In this document: positions 47,209 to 56,364 of the stretch, piece after piece
Layout of the letters: every line of letters begins with the position of its first letter
Numbering within the stretch: position 1 is the stretch's first letter
Notes under the pieces: generated by a model
Seen by the model: only the letters and a program-made list of their open reading frames with translations
What the model was told of the DNA's origin: nothing
Databases searched by the model: none
Made by a program: the position numbers and the translations under genes
From: an uncultured Bacteroidales bacterium
Lineage (GTDB): Bacteria > Bacteroidota > Bacteroidia > Bacteroidales > Bacteroidaceae
Length of the DNA stretch: 64,000 nucleotides
Direction: 5' to 3'
NCBI GenBank assembly: GCA_902779535.1
Contig: CACZBX010000005.1
Span: forward strand, 26,022-90,021

Positions 47209-48054
47209 ATGATTGTTATAGCCATTTCTGGTTACATCCAAACTGAATGGATTGCCCTCGAACAAGGAGAGATATTGCAACATGTCTTCACGCAAGGAAT
47301 TGTTCCTTTTTTGCACACAAGAAGAGAAATAAGCCGTATCGTACGACTTGAATTACCTCCTTTTTTCTTTGAAAATAAGAGCAAGCAAGTATTCTTTTAC
47401 GGGATTGCATGTACCCAACCTGAAAACAAGAAATTGATTGAATCAGCATTGGTTGCACATTTCAAAACACCTATTTATGTAGACCATATCTTACTAGGGG
47501 CATCACGAAGTCTGTATCAAGATGAGGCTGGTATTACCTGTATCATGAACACTTCTTCGGACACTTGCCAATATGATGGAAACAGAATTACCCAATATGG
47601 TCTTAGCGGTGGATATATTTTAGGAGATGAAGGGAGCAGAACCGAACTATCTAAACTATTTATCTCGGACATCACAAAAGGATTTGTCCCCCAGGAACTT
47701 TCTGAAGAGTACAACAAACTATACGAAACAAATACAAACAGTTTATTGGAAGCCTTATATAGAGGTCCTGCTTTCCAAGCATTTGAGTCGACAGCTGATT
47801 TTTTGATCGATCATGCCGACAATCCTTATGTAAAACAATTAATCAAGACAAACTTTCAAGACTTTACCAAACGAAACCTAATCAAATATGATAACCTTAC
47901 TGACAAAAGAATACGAATTGTAGGTAAATTTGCTTTCCGATTCAAAGATCTTTTGCAGGAAGTATTTGACGAAAAGCACCTTAAAGTGGAAAAGATTGTA
48001 GAAACATCCATGCAGGGCTTAATAGAATACCACATCAAACACCCGATTTATTAA
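47209..48054 (+). CDS. BadF/BcrA-type kinase homologue with degenerate active site
   Basis: 281 aa with the overall order of BadF-type N-acetylhexosamine kinases (MurK and GlcNAc kinase relatives). The conserved C-half motif SGGYILGDEGSRTELSKLFISDI is present and IACTQPENKKLIESAL matches the middle. But the first phosphate motif, normally DGGxTKT, reads AISGYIQTEWIAL, and the second, normally GTGSNS, reads MNTSSDT. Loss of the Asp and glycines argues against ordinary kinase activity; it may be a regulatory or scaffold paralogue. It lies before the muramyl-salvage genes. Confidence 0.72.
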   Translation: MIVIAISGYIQTEWIALEQGEILQHVFTQGIVPFLHTRREISRIVRLELPPFFFENKSKQVFFYGIACTQPENKKLIESALVAHFKTPIYVDHILLGASRSLYQDEAGITCIMNTSSDTCQYDGNRITQYGLSGGYILGDEGSRTELSKLFISDITKGFVPQELSEEYNKLYETNTNSLLEALYRGPAFQAFESTADFLIDHADNPYVKQLIKTNFQDFTKRNLIKYDNLTDKRIRIVGKFAFRFKDLLQEVFDEKHLKVEKIVETSMQGLIEYHIKHPIY

Positions 48055-48095
48055 AAAATATCTTTCAAAACAAAGTATAAATAGGAATATTTTCA

Positions 48096-48103
48096 TAATT
48101 TTG
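48096..48103 (+). promoter_or_regulatory. -7 box of the amidase operon
   Basis: TAATTTTG (TAnnTTTG) 21 bp before the ATG at 48125 and overlapping the in-frame TTG at 48101, which supports the ATG as start. Confidence 0.45.
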
Positions 48104-48124
48104 CTTATAAACAAAAATGCACTT

Positions 48125-51100
48125 ATGAAAACAAAACAATTCCTATTTATACTTTTATTCTTTCTCTTTTCTTTACCCGCTTCGGCCCAACAACTACCGA
48201 TTGATGTACGGTCAGATATCAGCAACTTACTCGAAAACATTTCCAACAAATATATCGCGCTTAAAGGACATATCAAGATTACTTCAGGTCGCGTCATCAA
48301 CAAACGAGTAGTAATAATGACGGATGTGAATGGCTCATATATGCCTTTCAGAGAGGATAACGTGAAAGAAATTTATGATGGCGTAAGAGAACTGCTCCCG
48401 GAAGAATACAAATCCTATCCCATCGATATTATCACCAATAAACGAAAAATAGAAAACCTTATCCCCAATATTTATCGGACAAAAAAAGTGGCTGAAGGAA
48501 AGAACTTCGCTCCCACTCCTGTTACACCACTGGTGACAAACATTTCGAAACCATATCTTCCGGATTTAGGCTTATCACAAAAGCATATTGCGCTGTGGCA
48601 AAGCCATGGCCTATATTTTGATCAGAAAAAACCTGTATGGTCGTGGCAACGCGGAAGATTATTTGGTATTGTAGAAGATCTTTATACACAAACCTATGTG
48701 CTACCATACCTGATCCCCATGTTGGAAAATGCAGGTGCTAACGTTTTAATTCCACGCGAGAGAGACACAAGAACGGAGGAAGTCATCGTCGACAATGATG
48801 AAGGTGTTGACAAAGCATCATCATATTTGGAAACAAACGGTGCAAAAGCATGGCAACGTGGATCAGGAGCGGGATTTGCACACATGAAAGAGACCTATAA
48901 GGACTTTGAAAATCCTTTTCGTCAAGGTACATACCGACAGATCTTAACGATTAGTAATGGGAAAGAAAGCACAGCGACATGGACTCCCATGATTCCTAAA
49001 ACAGGAGAATATGTTTTGTACGTCAGTTACAAGACATTACCAAACAGTTCAGAGGATGCATTATATACCGTGTACCACAAAGGTGGGAAAACACAATTCA
49101 AAGTCAACCAGAAAATGGGAGGCGGCACATGGATTTATCTTGGCACTTTCCTCTTCGAACAAGGAAAGGATAATAGCTGCAAAATAGAACTTTCAAATCT
49201 TTCCAAAACTCCAGGAAAGATGGTGACTGCCGACGCTATAAAAATTGGAGGGGGAATGGGAAATATCGCCCGCAAGCCCAATCCAAAGATTGACAGGACA
49301 AATAAATTCGACTACCTGACAAGCGGTTATCCACGCTTCTGTGAAGGAGCAAGGTATTGGATGCAATGGGCTGGTGTTCCCGATAGTATCTATTCGGAAA
49401 CGAAGGGAGAAAACGACTATACCGACGATTTCAAAAGCCGTGGGCACTGGGTAAACTATCTGGCAGGTGGATCATCCGTACTTCGCCAACAACCCGGCTT
49501 ACATATTCCTATCAACTTAGCCTTAGCATTCCACTCAGATGCGGGCCTGACCTATAATGATTCTATCATCGGCACACTCGGAATATATCAAACTTCATCG
49601 TGGAGAGGACAATTTGAGAATGGTGCTTCTCGTTATCTGTCACACGATCTGACAGACATTATACAAACAACAATCGTACAAGATATCCGAAATCTGTATG
49701 AACCAAAGTGGACGCGACGCGAGAAATGGAATAAGATGTACCACGAAGCACGTTTTCCAAAAGTACCAACCATGTTGTTGGAATTACTTTCGCACCAAAA
49801 CTTTGCCGACATGCGATACGGATGGGATCCACGATTCCGGTTTACTGTCAGCAGGGCTGTATATAAGGGAATGCTGAAATTTATTTCATGGCAATACCAC
49901 CAAGAATATGTTGTTCAACCATTACCTGTTTCACACATGAATCTGAGAATGGCAAACGAAGAAGAAGTGGAATTGAGATGGCTGCCTACCTACGACAAAC
50001 TTGAGCCTACTGCAAACCCTGAAAAATACATTGTTTATAAACGCATTGGCAATGGAGGTTTCGATAACGGTACGCTAGTCAACACAACAACTTATCGATG
50101 CAAACTACCAAAGGATGTCATTTGTAGTTTTAAGGTAACTGCCGTAAACAGAGGTGGAGAAAGTTTCCCTTCCGAAATACTCTCTGCAGGTAAATCTTCT
50201 GTAGACAAAGGAACGGTTTTGGTTGTGAACGGATTCGACCGGCTCAGTGCTCCAGCCGACTTTGTGGCTCCGGCTCCTGAGGATACGTTGTTTGCTGGCT
50301 TTCTCTTCGATGAAGACTTTGGAGTTCCTTACATGAAAGATATCGCGTATACAGGCAAGATGAATGAATTCTCCCGACTTTCAGAGTTTATCGACAATGA
50401 TCATACAGGCTTCGGAAATAGTGAAAGCAACTACGAAACAAAGGTCATTGCCGGTAATACGTTCAATTATCCTGCTCTTCATGGTGAAGCCATCATGAAT
50501 GCGGGGTACTCATTTGTCTCAGCCAGTCACAAAGCTGTCGAAGATAACCACATCTTCTTAGACGACTATCCATACGTTGACCTGATCTTAGGTAAACAAT
50601 ACCAAACTAAGATGGGACGAGGTGGCTTCTACCCTATTGACTATGCTACTTTTACCAACCAAATGCAGCAAGCCATCCAAGTATATTGCGAAAAAGGTGG
50701 AAACATCTTTGTGTCAGGCGCATTTGTAGCAAGCGATACGTGGAATCATCAGTTTGTAAAGCCCAATGAGAAAGATAAAGACTTTACTAGCAAAGTACTG
50801 AAATATAAGCTCGACACAAGCGGAGCGACGAAGGAAGGATTGGTAAAGTCGGACCCGGCAGTCTATAATTTCTCACCATTGTCCTTCTCGTTCTATCAAG
50901 GTCTGAACGAAGAATCGTATGCAGTTGAAAAACCGGATGCTATACTGCCAACCGACCGTAGAGCACAAATCATCCTGCGCTATATGGACAACAGTTTGGG
51001 TGCCGGTATTGCTTACTATGGCGATTATAAAACGGTGGTTTGGGGATTCCCATTTGAAACAATACGTGAAAAAGATGCACGTAACACACTTATGCAAAAC

Positions 51101-51127
51101 ATTTTAAACTTCTTTGAAACGAAATAA
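48125..51127 (+). CDS. Large exported N-acetylmuramoyl-L-alanine amidase-like protein
   Basis: About 1000 aa with a signal peptide (FLFILLFFLFSLPASAQ). Candidate amidase_3 zinc residues are split: His in WQSHGLYFD (about 157), Glu in RFCEGARYW (about 409), His in LAFHSDAG (about 470) and Glu in LLELLSHQNF (about 550). Between the first two sits an inserted golvesin/xanthan-lyase-like beta domain (about 245-375). A fibronectin-III-like module follows (about 610-690), then an alpha/beta C-terminal region (VLVVNGFDRLSAPADF...). It probably cuts the amide between MurNAc and the stem peptide, feeding the permease and NamZ-like enzyme downstream. The domain boundaries are estimates. Confidence 0.78.
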   Translation: MKTKQFLFILLFFLFSLPASAQQLPIDVRSDISNLLENISNKYIALKGHIKITSGRVINKRVVIMTDVNGSYMPFREDNVKEIYDGVRELLPEEYKSYPIDIITNKRKIENLIPNIYRTKKVAEGKNFAPTPVTPLVTNISKPYLPDLGLSQKHIALWQSHGLYFDQKKPVWSWQRGRLFGIVEDLYTQTYVLPYLIPMLENAGANVLIPRERDTRTEEVIVDNDEGVDKASSYLETNGAKAWQRGSGAGFAHMKETYKDFENPFRQGTYRQILTISNGKESTATWTPMIPKTGEYVLYVSYKTLPNSSEDALYTVYHKGGKTQFKVNQKMGGGTWIYLGTFLFEQGKDNSCKIELSNLSKTPGKMVTADAIKIGGGMGNIARKPNPKIDRTNKFDYLTSGYPRFCEGARYWMQWAGVPDSIYSETKGENDYTDDFKSRGHWVNYLAGGSSVLRQQPGLHIPINLALAFHSDAGLTYNDSIIGTLGIYQTSSWRGQFENGASRYLSHDLTDIIQTTIVQDIRNLYEPKWTRREKWNKMYHEARFPKVPTMLLELLSHQNFADMRYGWDPRFRFTVSRAVYKGMLKFISWQYHQEYVVQPLPVSHMNLRMANEEEVELRWLPTYDKLEPTANPEKYIVYKRIGNGGFDNGTLVNTTTYRCKLPKDVICSFKVTAVNRGGESFPSEILSAGKSSVDKGTVLVVNGFDRLSAPADFVAPAPEDTLFAGFLFDEDFGVPYMKDIAYTGKMNEFSRLSEFIDNDHTGFGNSESNYETKVIAGNTFNYPALHGEAIMNAGYSFVSASHKAVEDNHIFLDDYPYVDLILGKQYQTKMGRGGFYPIDYATFTNQMQQAIQVYCEKGGNIFVSGAFVASDTWNHQFVKPNEKDKDFTSKVLKYKLDTSGATKEGLVKSDPAVYNFSPLSFSFYQGLNEESYAVEKPDAILPTDRRAQIILRYMDNSLGAGIAYYGDYKTVVWGFPFETIREKDARNTLMQNILNFFETK

Positions 51128-51138
51128 ACAGACGCGTT

Positions 51139-52464
51139 ATGAATAATAAATTGACTCCATGGTTATGGATTCCGACATTATACTTTGCCGAGGGTATACC
51201 TTACTTTATAGTAAACAATATTTCTGTAACCATGTTTACCCGAATGGGAATACCCAATGGAGAAATGGCTTTGTTTACCAGTTTACTATACTTACCTTGG
51301 ACAATAAAACCTCTATGGAGCCCTTTTATTGATATTATCAAAACAAAAAGATGGTGGATTCTCTCCATGCAGATACTCATGACCATCATGTTTGTTTTAC
51401 TGACATTGTCAATTCCTCATCCAGATGCGGCAACCATCGCAGGTACTCAGACACCTATCAGCCTATTTACTTTTACGTTAATCCTATTTATTATCACTGC
51501 ATTTGCATCAGCTACTCACGATATTGCCGCTGATGGCTTTTATATGCTGGCACTCAATCACCAAGAGCAATCTTTTTATGTAGGCATACGAAGCACGTTC
51601 TACCGCATTTCGTCCATCTTCGGACAAGGTGTGTTGGTGTTTATTGCTGGCATCCTGGAAACAAAACTCAATGATATCCCCACGGCGTGGACGATTACGA
51701 TGAGCGTTACGGCAGTTATCTTTGCCCTTATCTCTTGTTATCACTTCTTCTTTATCCCTAAACCTGCAGAAGATGCTCCACGTATTTTGGATGAAACGAA
51801 AGGGAAAGCCAAGGAGATTCTTAAAGAATTTGGTCGGACATTTGCCACATTCTTTAAGAAAAAAGGTGTTTGGTTGGCTATCGTCTTCATGTTACTCTAT
51901 CGTTTACCTGAAGCCTTACTCCTAAAAATGATCAATCCATTCATGCTTGATTCGGTTGAACGGGGCGGCTTGGCTTTACCAACCGAGTTAGTAGGCATTA
52001 TCTATGGCACAGTAGGTGTACTCTTCTTGACAATCGGTGGTATCATTGGCGGAATTGCCGCTTCTCGCTGGGGGCTAAAGAAATCACTATGGCCAATGGC
52101 TGCATTCCTTACGCTTCCTTGCCTCGCCTATGTCTATATGAGTATCGCTCAACCCACAAGTTTATACATCATCGGCACATGTGTTGCCATTGAACAGTTC
52201 GGTTATGGATTTGGATTCACTGCCTATATGCTTTATATGATGTATTTCGCCGAAGGCGAGTTCAAGACAGCCCACTATGCTATCTGCACAGCATTCATGG
52301 CCCTGAGTATGATGATACCTGGAATGTTTGCCGGTTATCTGCAGGAATGGCTTGGATATGAACTCTTCTTCTGGTTAGTGATACTATGCTGCTTGGCAAC
52401 TGTTTTCGTTACCTATTATGTAAAAAGAAAAGTGGACGCAAACTACGGACGAAAAGAAGCATAA
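51139..52464 (+). CDS. AmpG-like MFS permease (muropeptide/MurNAc uptake)
   Basis: 441 aa with about 12 membrane helices. The N-terminus LWIPTLYFAEGIPYFIVNNISVTMF and the following LPWTIKPLWSPFID match the AmpG branch of the major facilitator superfamily, which imports anhydro-muropeptides or, in Tannerella-type bacteria, MurNAc. It sits 11 bp after the amidase and 4 bp before the NamZ-like gene; together they suggest uptake of peptidoglycan sugars. Confidence 0.87.
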   Translation: MNNKLTPWLWIPTLYFAEGIPYFIVNNISVTMFTRMGIPNGEMALFTSLLYLPWTIKPLWSPFIDIIKTKRWWILSMQILMTIMFVLLTLSIPHPDAATIAGTQTPISLFTFTLILFIITAFASATHDIAADGFYMLALNHQEQSFYVGIRSTFYRISSIFGQGVLVFIAGILETKLNDIPTAWTITMSVTAVIFALISCYHFFFIPKPAEDAPRILDETKGKAKEILKEFGRTFATFFKKKGVWLAIVFMLLYRLPEALLLKMINPFMLDSVERGGLALPTELVGIIYGTVGVLFLTIGGIIGGIAASRWGLKKSLWPMAAFLTLPCLAYVYMSIAQPTSLYIIGTCVAIEQFGYGFGFTAYMLYMMYFAEGEFKTAHYAICTAFMALSMMIPGMFAGYLQEWLGYELFFWLVILCCLATVFVTYYVKRKVDANYGRKEA

Positions 52465-52468
52465 CACC

Positions 52469-53740
52469 ATGAAGAAAACAATCTGTACAATCTGTTTCAT
52501 GTTCTTCTGCCTCGCTATTCAGGCACAAAAGATACATATAAAAACGGGTATCGAAGTTCTTAAAGAAGAGAATTTCAGTATCCTTGAAGGCAAGCGCGTC
52601 GGGTTGATTACTAATCCGACTGGTGTTGACAATAAAATGCGCTCTACAATCGACATTCTTTTCGAAGCACCGAATGTCAATCTAGTTGCATTATTTGGAC
52701 CTGAACACGGAGTAAGAGGAAACCAGTATGCAGGCGATAAGGTAAGTAACGGCAAAGATCCCTCAACCAACCTGCCAGTTTATTCTTTGTATGGAAAAAC
52801 AAATAAGCCTACAAAAGAAATGCTGAAAGATATTGATGTTTTGGTTTACGATATACAAGACAATGGATGTCGTTCATTTACTTATATCAGTACGATGGGC
52901 TTAGCCATGGAGGCTTGTGCCGAACAAGGCAAGGAATTTATTGTTCTTGACCGACCGAACCCGCTTGGCGGTGAGAAGGTTGAAGGAAATATTGTTGAAG
53001 ACGATTGTATCTCGTTTGTCAGCCAATTTAAGATACCATACGTATATGGCCTTACCTGTGGCGAGTTGGCTATGTTTCTAAACGGAGAACATATGTTACG
53101 CAATGGCAAACAATGCAAGTTGCAAGTGGTAAGGATGAAGCATTGGAAACGAAATATGAACTATATCCAAACCGGCTTACAATGGGTTCCTTCCTCACCT
53201 CATATTCCTCAAGCCATCACGGCATTCTTCTACCCGATGAGTGGGATATTGGGAGAGTTAAGTTACATGAACATCGGTGTTGGTTATACCATTCCTTTCC
53301 AAGTGTTTGCTGCAACGTGGGTAAATGGCGAAGAGCTGGCGAAAGCCATGAATAATCTACATGTCCCTGGAGTATCGTTTCGTCCAATATCATTTAAACC
53401 ATTCTATAACTTTAGCAAAGGAGAACAGGTTGAAGGAGTACAAGTACATATTCTGAGATATGAGGAAGCCCCACTAACCGATATCCAGTTTTTGATTATG
53501 CAGGAGATTGCACGGCTCTATCCTTCGAAAGCTGTTTTTAAATTTGCCCCATCACGAACATTTTCAATGTTCGATAAGGTTTGCGGATCAAAAGAAATAC
53601 GCAAACGTCTATCTCGTAACTACCAATGGAATGATGTGAAAGACTATTGGTACAAAGATGTTGATGAATTCAGAAGAGTCTCAAAGAAATACCATCTTTA
53701 TAAAAACGATTTCTGGATATTCAGGAACGAACGCCTATGA
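52469..53740 (+). CDS. namZ: DUF1343 protein, NamZ-like exo-beta-N-acetylmuramidase
   Basis: 423 aa with a signal peptide (ICFMFFCLAIQAQ). The DUF1343 family is defined by motifs seen here: GLITNPTGVD, FGPEHGVRG, VYDIQDNGCRSFTYISTMG, VLDRPNPLGG, and YGLTCGELAMFLNGE. Characterised NamZ proteins release MurNAc from the non-reducing end of muropeptide glycans (GH171). Its neighbours fit this: amidase before, AmpG-like importer before, SGNH hydrolase after. Its stop overlaps the SGNH start by 4 bp. Confidence 0.86.
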   Translation: MKKTICTICFMFFCLAIQAQKIHIKTGIEVLKEENFSILEGKRVGLITNPTGVDNKMRSTIDILFEAPNVNLVALFGPEHGVRGNQYAGDKVSNGKDPSTNLPVYSLYGKTNKPTKEMLKDIDVLVYDIQDNGCRSFTYISTMGLAMEACAEQGKEFIVLDRPNPLGGEKVEGNIVEDDCISFVSQFKIPYVYGLTCGELAMFLNGEHMLRNGKQCKLQVVRMKHWKRNMNYIQTGLQWVPSSPHIPQAITAFFYPMSGILGELSYMNIGVGYTIPFQVFAATWVNGEELAKAMNNLHVPGVSFRPISFKPFYNFSKGEQVEGVQVHILRYEEAPLTDIQFLIMQEIARLYPSKAVFKFAPSRTFSMFDKVCGSKEIRKRLSRNYQWNDVKDYWYKDVDEFRRVSKKYHLYKNDFWIFRNERL

Positions 53741-54402
53741 GGACATTTACCATCCTTTTTATGAGTCTCCTAACTTTTTCATTATGGGGACAATCGCTTG
53801 AGCGAAAGTATACTGATCATTACTACGAGAGGTTAGAACATTTTAAGCAAGAGAAACCTCTCGATCATAATAGCATCGTCATGCTCGGTAACAGTCTCGT
53901 AGAATTTGGAGACAACTGGAGCGTACGTTTAAATAACCAGAATGTTGCGAACCGTGGTATCATCGGTGATGAAATTATGGGCGTTTATGATCGATTGGAT
54001 GAAATCATTCAATCTCAGCCGAAAAAAGTTTTCTTACTAATAGGAATCAATGACGTATCGCACCAACTTTCTGTTGACAGTATCCTCCAACTAGAAGAAC
54101 AACTCATCCAACGGCTAAGTACCAAACTTCCTCACACAAAGGTTTACCTACAAAGTCTGTTGCCCATCAACGAGAGTTTTCAACGTTACCGCTTGCTAAA
54201 CGGGAAAACAGACATGATTCCTGAAATCAATCGAGGGTTAAGAAATTTAGCAAAGAAGTATCACATCTCTTATATATCCTTGTTCCCTAAATTTAAGGAG
54301 AAGAAAAGTAACAGTTTACGAGTTGAATTCACCACAGACGGACTTCATCTCAATGAGGCAGGATATGCCATTTGGATTAAGAAATTAAAAAGGAAAATTT
54401 AA
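53737..54402 (+). CDS. Exported SGNH/GDSL hydrolase
   Basis: 221 aa with a signal peptide (TILFMSLLTFSLWG). The four SGNH blocks are visible: Ser in VMLGNSLVE, Gly in NRGIIGDE, Asn in LIGINDVS, and Asp/His in TTDGLHLNEAGY. The family includes O-acetyl esterases; in this cluster it may remove O-acetyl groups from MurNAc or GlcNAc so that the amidase and muramidase can act. That assignment is inference from context. Confidence 0.83.
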   Translation: MRTFTILFMSLLTFSLWGQSLERKYTDHYYERLEHFKQEKPLDHNSIVMLGNSLVEFGDNWSVRLNNQNVANRGIIGDEIMGVYDRLDEIIQSQPKKVFLLIGINDVSHQLSVDSILQLEEQLIQRLSTKLPHTKVYLQSLLPINESFQRYRLLNGKTDMIPEINRGLRNLAKKYHISYISLFPKFKEKKSNSLRVEFTTDGLHLNEAGYAIWIKKLKRKI

Positions 54403-54447
54403 TAATCTCGCATATTTTCCTTCATTCTTCTACTAATTATGAAAAAA

Positions 54448-54479
54448 TTTGATTTAGTTTAAAAACTTTTGTTACTTTG
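54448..54479 (+). promoter_or_regulatory. Promoter of the beta-barrel protein gene
   Basis: TTTG (54448-54451), 20 bp, TTACTTTG (54472-54479; one mismatch to TAnnTTTG). The ATG at 54507 follows after 27 bp. Confidence 0.6.
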
Positions 54480-54506
54480 CAATCAGTTTATAAAACAATA
54501 AGCATT

Positions 54507-55121
54507 ATGAGAAAAGTATTTTCATTATTATTAATCGTTTTAATGGCAAGCCCTGTATTAGCACAATATAATACAGGCGGTTATTCTTTTGAGAGTGATA
54601 AATTATATTATGGTATTCGAATTGGTATGAATTCCAGTTCAATTGGTTCTGACAATGAACTATTAGATGCATCTTCATCCAGAGTTGGTATGAGCCTTGG
54701 TGGCGTCATAGGTTTAAGACTTTCGGAGTCTCACCCAACCTTCTTGGAAAGTGGTCTTTATTATATCCAAAAAGGTGGAAAAGGCAAAGGCTATAAAGTA
54801 GAATTGAACTATTTGGAAGTTCCTGTTTTGATTAAGTATGGCTTCCAAGCATCGGGCAGTGATTTGGCATTCCTTCCATTCGTAGGTCCATATTTCTCAT
54901 ATGCCATCGGTGGAAAATATAAGGCAGGAGGTACAAAACACAGCATCTTTAAGAGCGGTTTCTATAATCATGCCGACGTAGGCTTCAAATTGGGTTGTGG
55001 ATTTGAATATCATATGCTATATGGTGAAATAGGCTATCAATTTGGCGTAACCGATATTAGTGATAATGATGATCCTGCACATATCCGTGGATTGTTCCTA
55101 CACTTTGGCGTGAACTTCTAA
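54507..55121 (+). CDS. PorT-family outer-membrane beta-barrel protein
   Basis: 204 aa from ATG 54507, with a signal peptide (SLLLIVLMASPVLAQ). The rest alternates hydrophobic and polar residues in about eight strands (YYGIRIGMNSSSIG, SMSLGGVIGLRLSE, FLESGLYYIQKG, YLEVPVLIKYGF, ...) and ends in the aromatic-terminated strand FLHFGVNF, the usual outer-membrane assembly signal. Members bind ligands or act as small porins; specific role unknown. It has its own promoter and terminator. Confidence 0.8.
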   Translation: MRKVFSLLLIVLMASPVLAQYNTGGYSFESDKLYYGIRIGMNSSSIGSDNELLDASSSRVGMSLGGVIGLRLSESHPTFLESGLYYIQKGGKGKGYKVELNYLEVPVLIKYGFQASGSDLAFLPFVGPYFSYAIGGKYKAGGTKHSIFKSGFYNHADVGFKLGCGFEYHMLYGEIGYQFGVTDISDNDDPAHIRGLFLHFGVNF

Positions 55122-55136
55122 GAAATAGATTAAAAC

Positions 55137-55170
55137 AAAAAATCCTTTCCTGATTGGAAAGGATTTTTTT
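55137..55170. terminator. Bidirectional terminator between beta-barrel gene and pantothenate kinase gene
   Basis: AAAAAATCCTTTCC / GGAAAGGATTTTTT stem with T-runs on both strands; the two genes converge here. Confidence 0.87.
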
Positions 55171-55182
55171 ATCGAATAAACT

Positions 55183-56004
55183 CTAAATCTTATTGCCCGA
55201 CAAGGCTGCTCCCAAAGCGGTACGGTATTCTGCATATTCAGGAATGTGGAAACGTACCTGATACAATTCCTCCAGCATCTTAAAGATGGAATCGCATTGA
55301 GGAAGTTTGGCAAGATTTCCTATCATCACAAAATCTTTTATAGGACTATTCATTGCAGAGAAGATAGCAGACTGCCCTATACTCAAGATCACCATGTGAA
55401 TAATACCAATTGCCATATCCTCTATCGTCGTGCTCATTGACGCTTTTCCTAAACTAGAGGCTGTGGCATGCAAAGGTAAACCAGGTAATGGTTGATTACT
55501 AATATCCTTGATTTGCAAGTCGGTGTTCTCAATGTGACCTTTTTTTGCTAATTCTACGATACGATGAAAATCGGATGTGTGAAGCAACATCTTTGATAAC
55601 CCTAATATCGTACCTCCACCGATTCCGACACCACCAATATGTTTAATTTCATCACCATTCACTGTCACGAAAGAAGTACCTGTACCCATGCTGACAACCA
55701 TCAATTTCTTAAGCCGTGAACCATAATGTGCGCCCAGACCATCCGAGAGAAACTCATCGGCATGAAAGGTTGGAAGCCCGTATAGATCTTGATTCAAATA
55801 TTGGCTACCAACTCCGGTGACCATTACTTTTTTGACATCACTTAATTGAATTTTATTATCATACAAGTATTTACCAAAAGCTCCAAAGAGCGATGTGATT
55901 GGGTCATCAGCCTTAACCAGCATCGGTGATTTAATACCTTCTTCGTCTACTCCGATAATTTTTGTTTGGCTACCGCCAATGTCAATACCAATAGTAATTG
56001 CCAT
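55183..56004 (-). CDS. coaW: Type II pantothenate kinase
   Basis: 273 aa ASKHA-fold kinase for the first step of CoA synthesis. N-terminal phosphate motif IGIDIGGSQTKI, catalytic Glu region HADEFLSDGLGA, second phosphate motif SMGTGTSFVTV, and adenosine motif VMIGNLAKLPQC. It lacks the CoaA P-loop and is not the type III CoaX. Bacteroidota use both type II and III, so a second enzyme may exist. Monocistronic. Confidence 0.9.
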   Translation of the reverse strand: MAITIGIDIGGSQTKIIGVDEEGIKSPMLVKADDPITSLFGAFGKYLYDNKIQLSDVKKVMVTGVGSQYLNQDLYGLPTFHADEFLSDGLGAHYGSRLKKLMVVSMGTGTSFVTVNGDEIKHIGGVGIGGGTILGLSKMLLHTSDFHRIVELAKKGHIENTDLQIKDISNQPLPGLPLHATASSLGKASMSTTIEDMAIGIIHMVILSIGQSAIFSAMNSPIKDFVMIGNLAKLPQCDSIFKMLEELYQVRFHIPEYAEYRTALGAALSGNKI

Positions 56005-56036
56005 GATGATCTCATATTTAATTGGTTAGTCGGGTG

Positions 56037-56067
56037 CAAATATACAAATAATTGTATAAGAGCCAAT
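56037..56067 (-). promoter_or_regulatory. Promoter of the pantothenate kinase gene
   Basis: Minus strand ATTG (56067-56064), 19 bp, TATATTTG (56044-56037), 33 bp before the ATG. Confidence 0.55.
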
Positions 56068-56112
56068 AGCCGTACGTATCTTTTTCAATAAATGCCAAAT
56101 CCACAAAAACAA

Positions 56113-56139
56113 AAGGCAATGTGATGATCACATTGCCTT
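56113..56139 (-). terminator. Terminator of tRNA-Gly
   Basis: AAGGCAATGTGA / TCACATTGCCTT perfect 12-bp stem, 3-nt loop, then TTGTTTTTG on the minus strand. Confidence 0.85.
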
Positions 56140-56144
56140 ACATG

Positions 56145-56217
56145 AGCGGTAAGCGGGACTCGAACCCGTGACCCTCGGCTTGGGAAGCCAATACTCTACC
56201 AACTGAGCTATTACCGC
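56145..56217 (-). tRNA. tRNA-Gly (anticodon CCC)
   Basis: 73 nt without encoded CCA. Acceptor arm GCGGTAA / TTACCGC plus discriminator T, D-arm GCTCAGTTGGTAGAGT, anticodon stem TTGGC / GCCGA with loop TTCCCAA (anticodon CCC, reading GGG), T-arm with GGTTCGAACC. All arms fold. Confidence 0.95.
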
Positions 56218-56239
56218 AATTGTCTCTTAAACGACGACA

Positions 56240-56269
56240 CAAAGATACAAATCTTATCTTGTATTCAAA
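56240..56269 (-). promoter_or_regulatory. Promoter of tRNA-Gly
   Basis: Minus strand TTTG (56269-56266), 18 bp, TATCTTTG (56247-56240), about 23 bp upstream of the mature tRNA 5' end. The spacing is one base shorter than usual. Confidence 0.5.
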
Positions 56270-56315
56270 ATAAAACATCTCTTTTTTATTCGTCATACTT
56301 TTTATTGGCACAAAA

Positions 56316-56347
56316 ATTGTTTCATTAAAAGAGGTATATTATCTTTG
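56316..56347 (+). promoter_or_regulatory. Promoter of addA-addB
   Basis: ATTG (56316-56319), 20 bp, TATCTTTG (56340-56347), then the ATG at 56365 after 17 bp. Confidence 0.55.
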
Positions 56348-56364
56348 TTAGAAACATCGAATAC

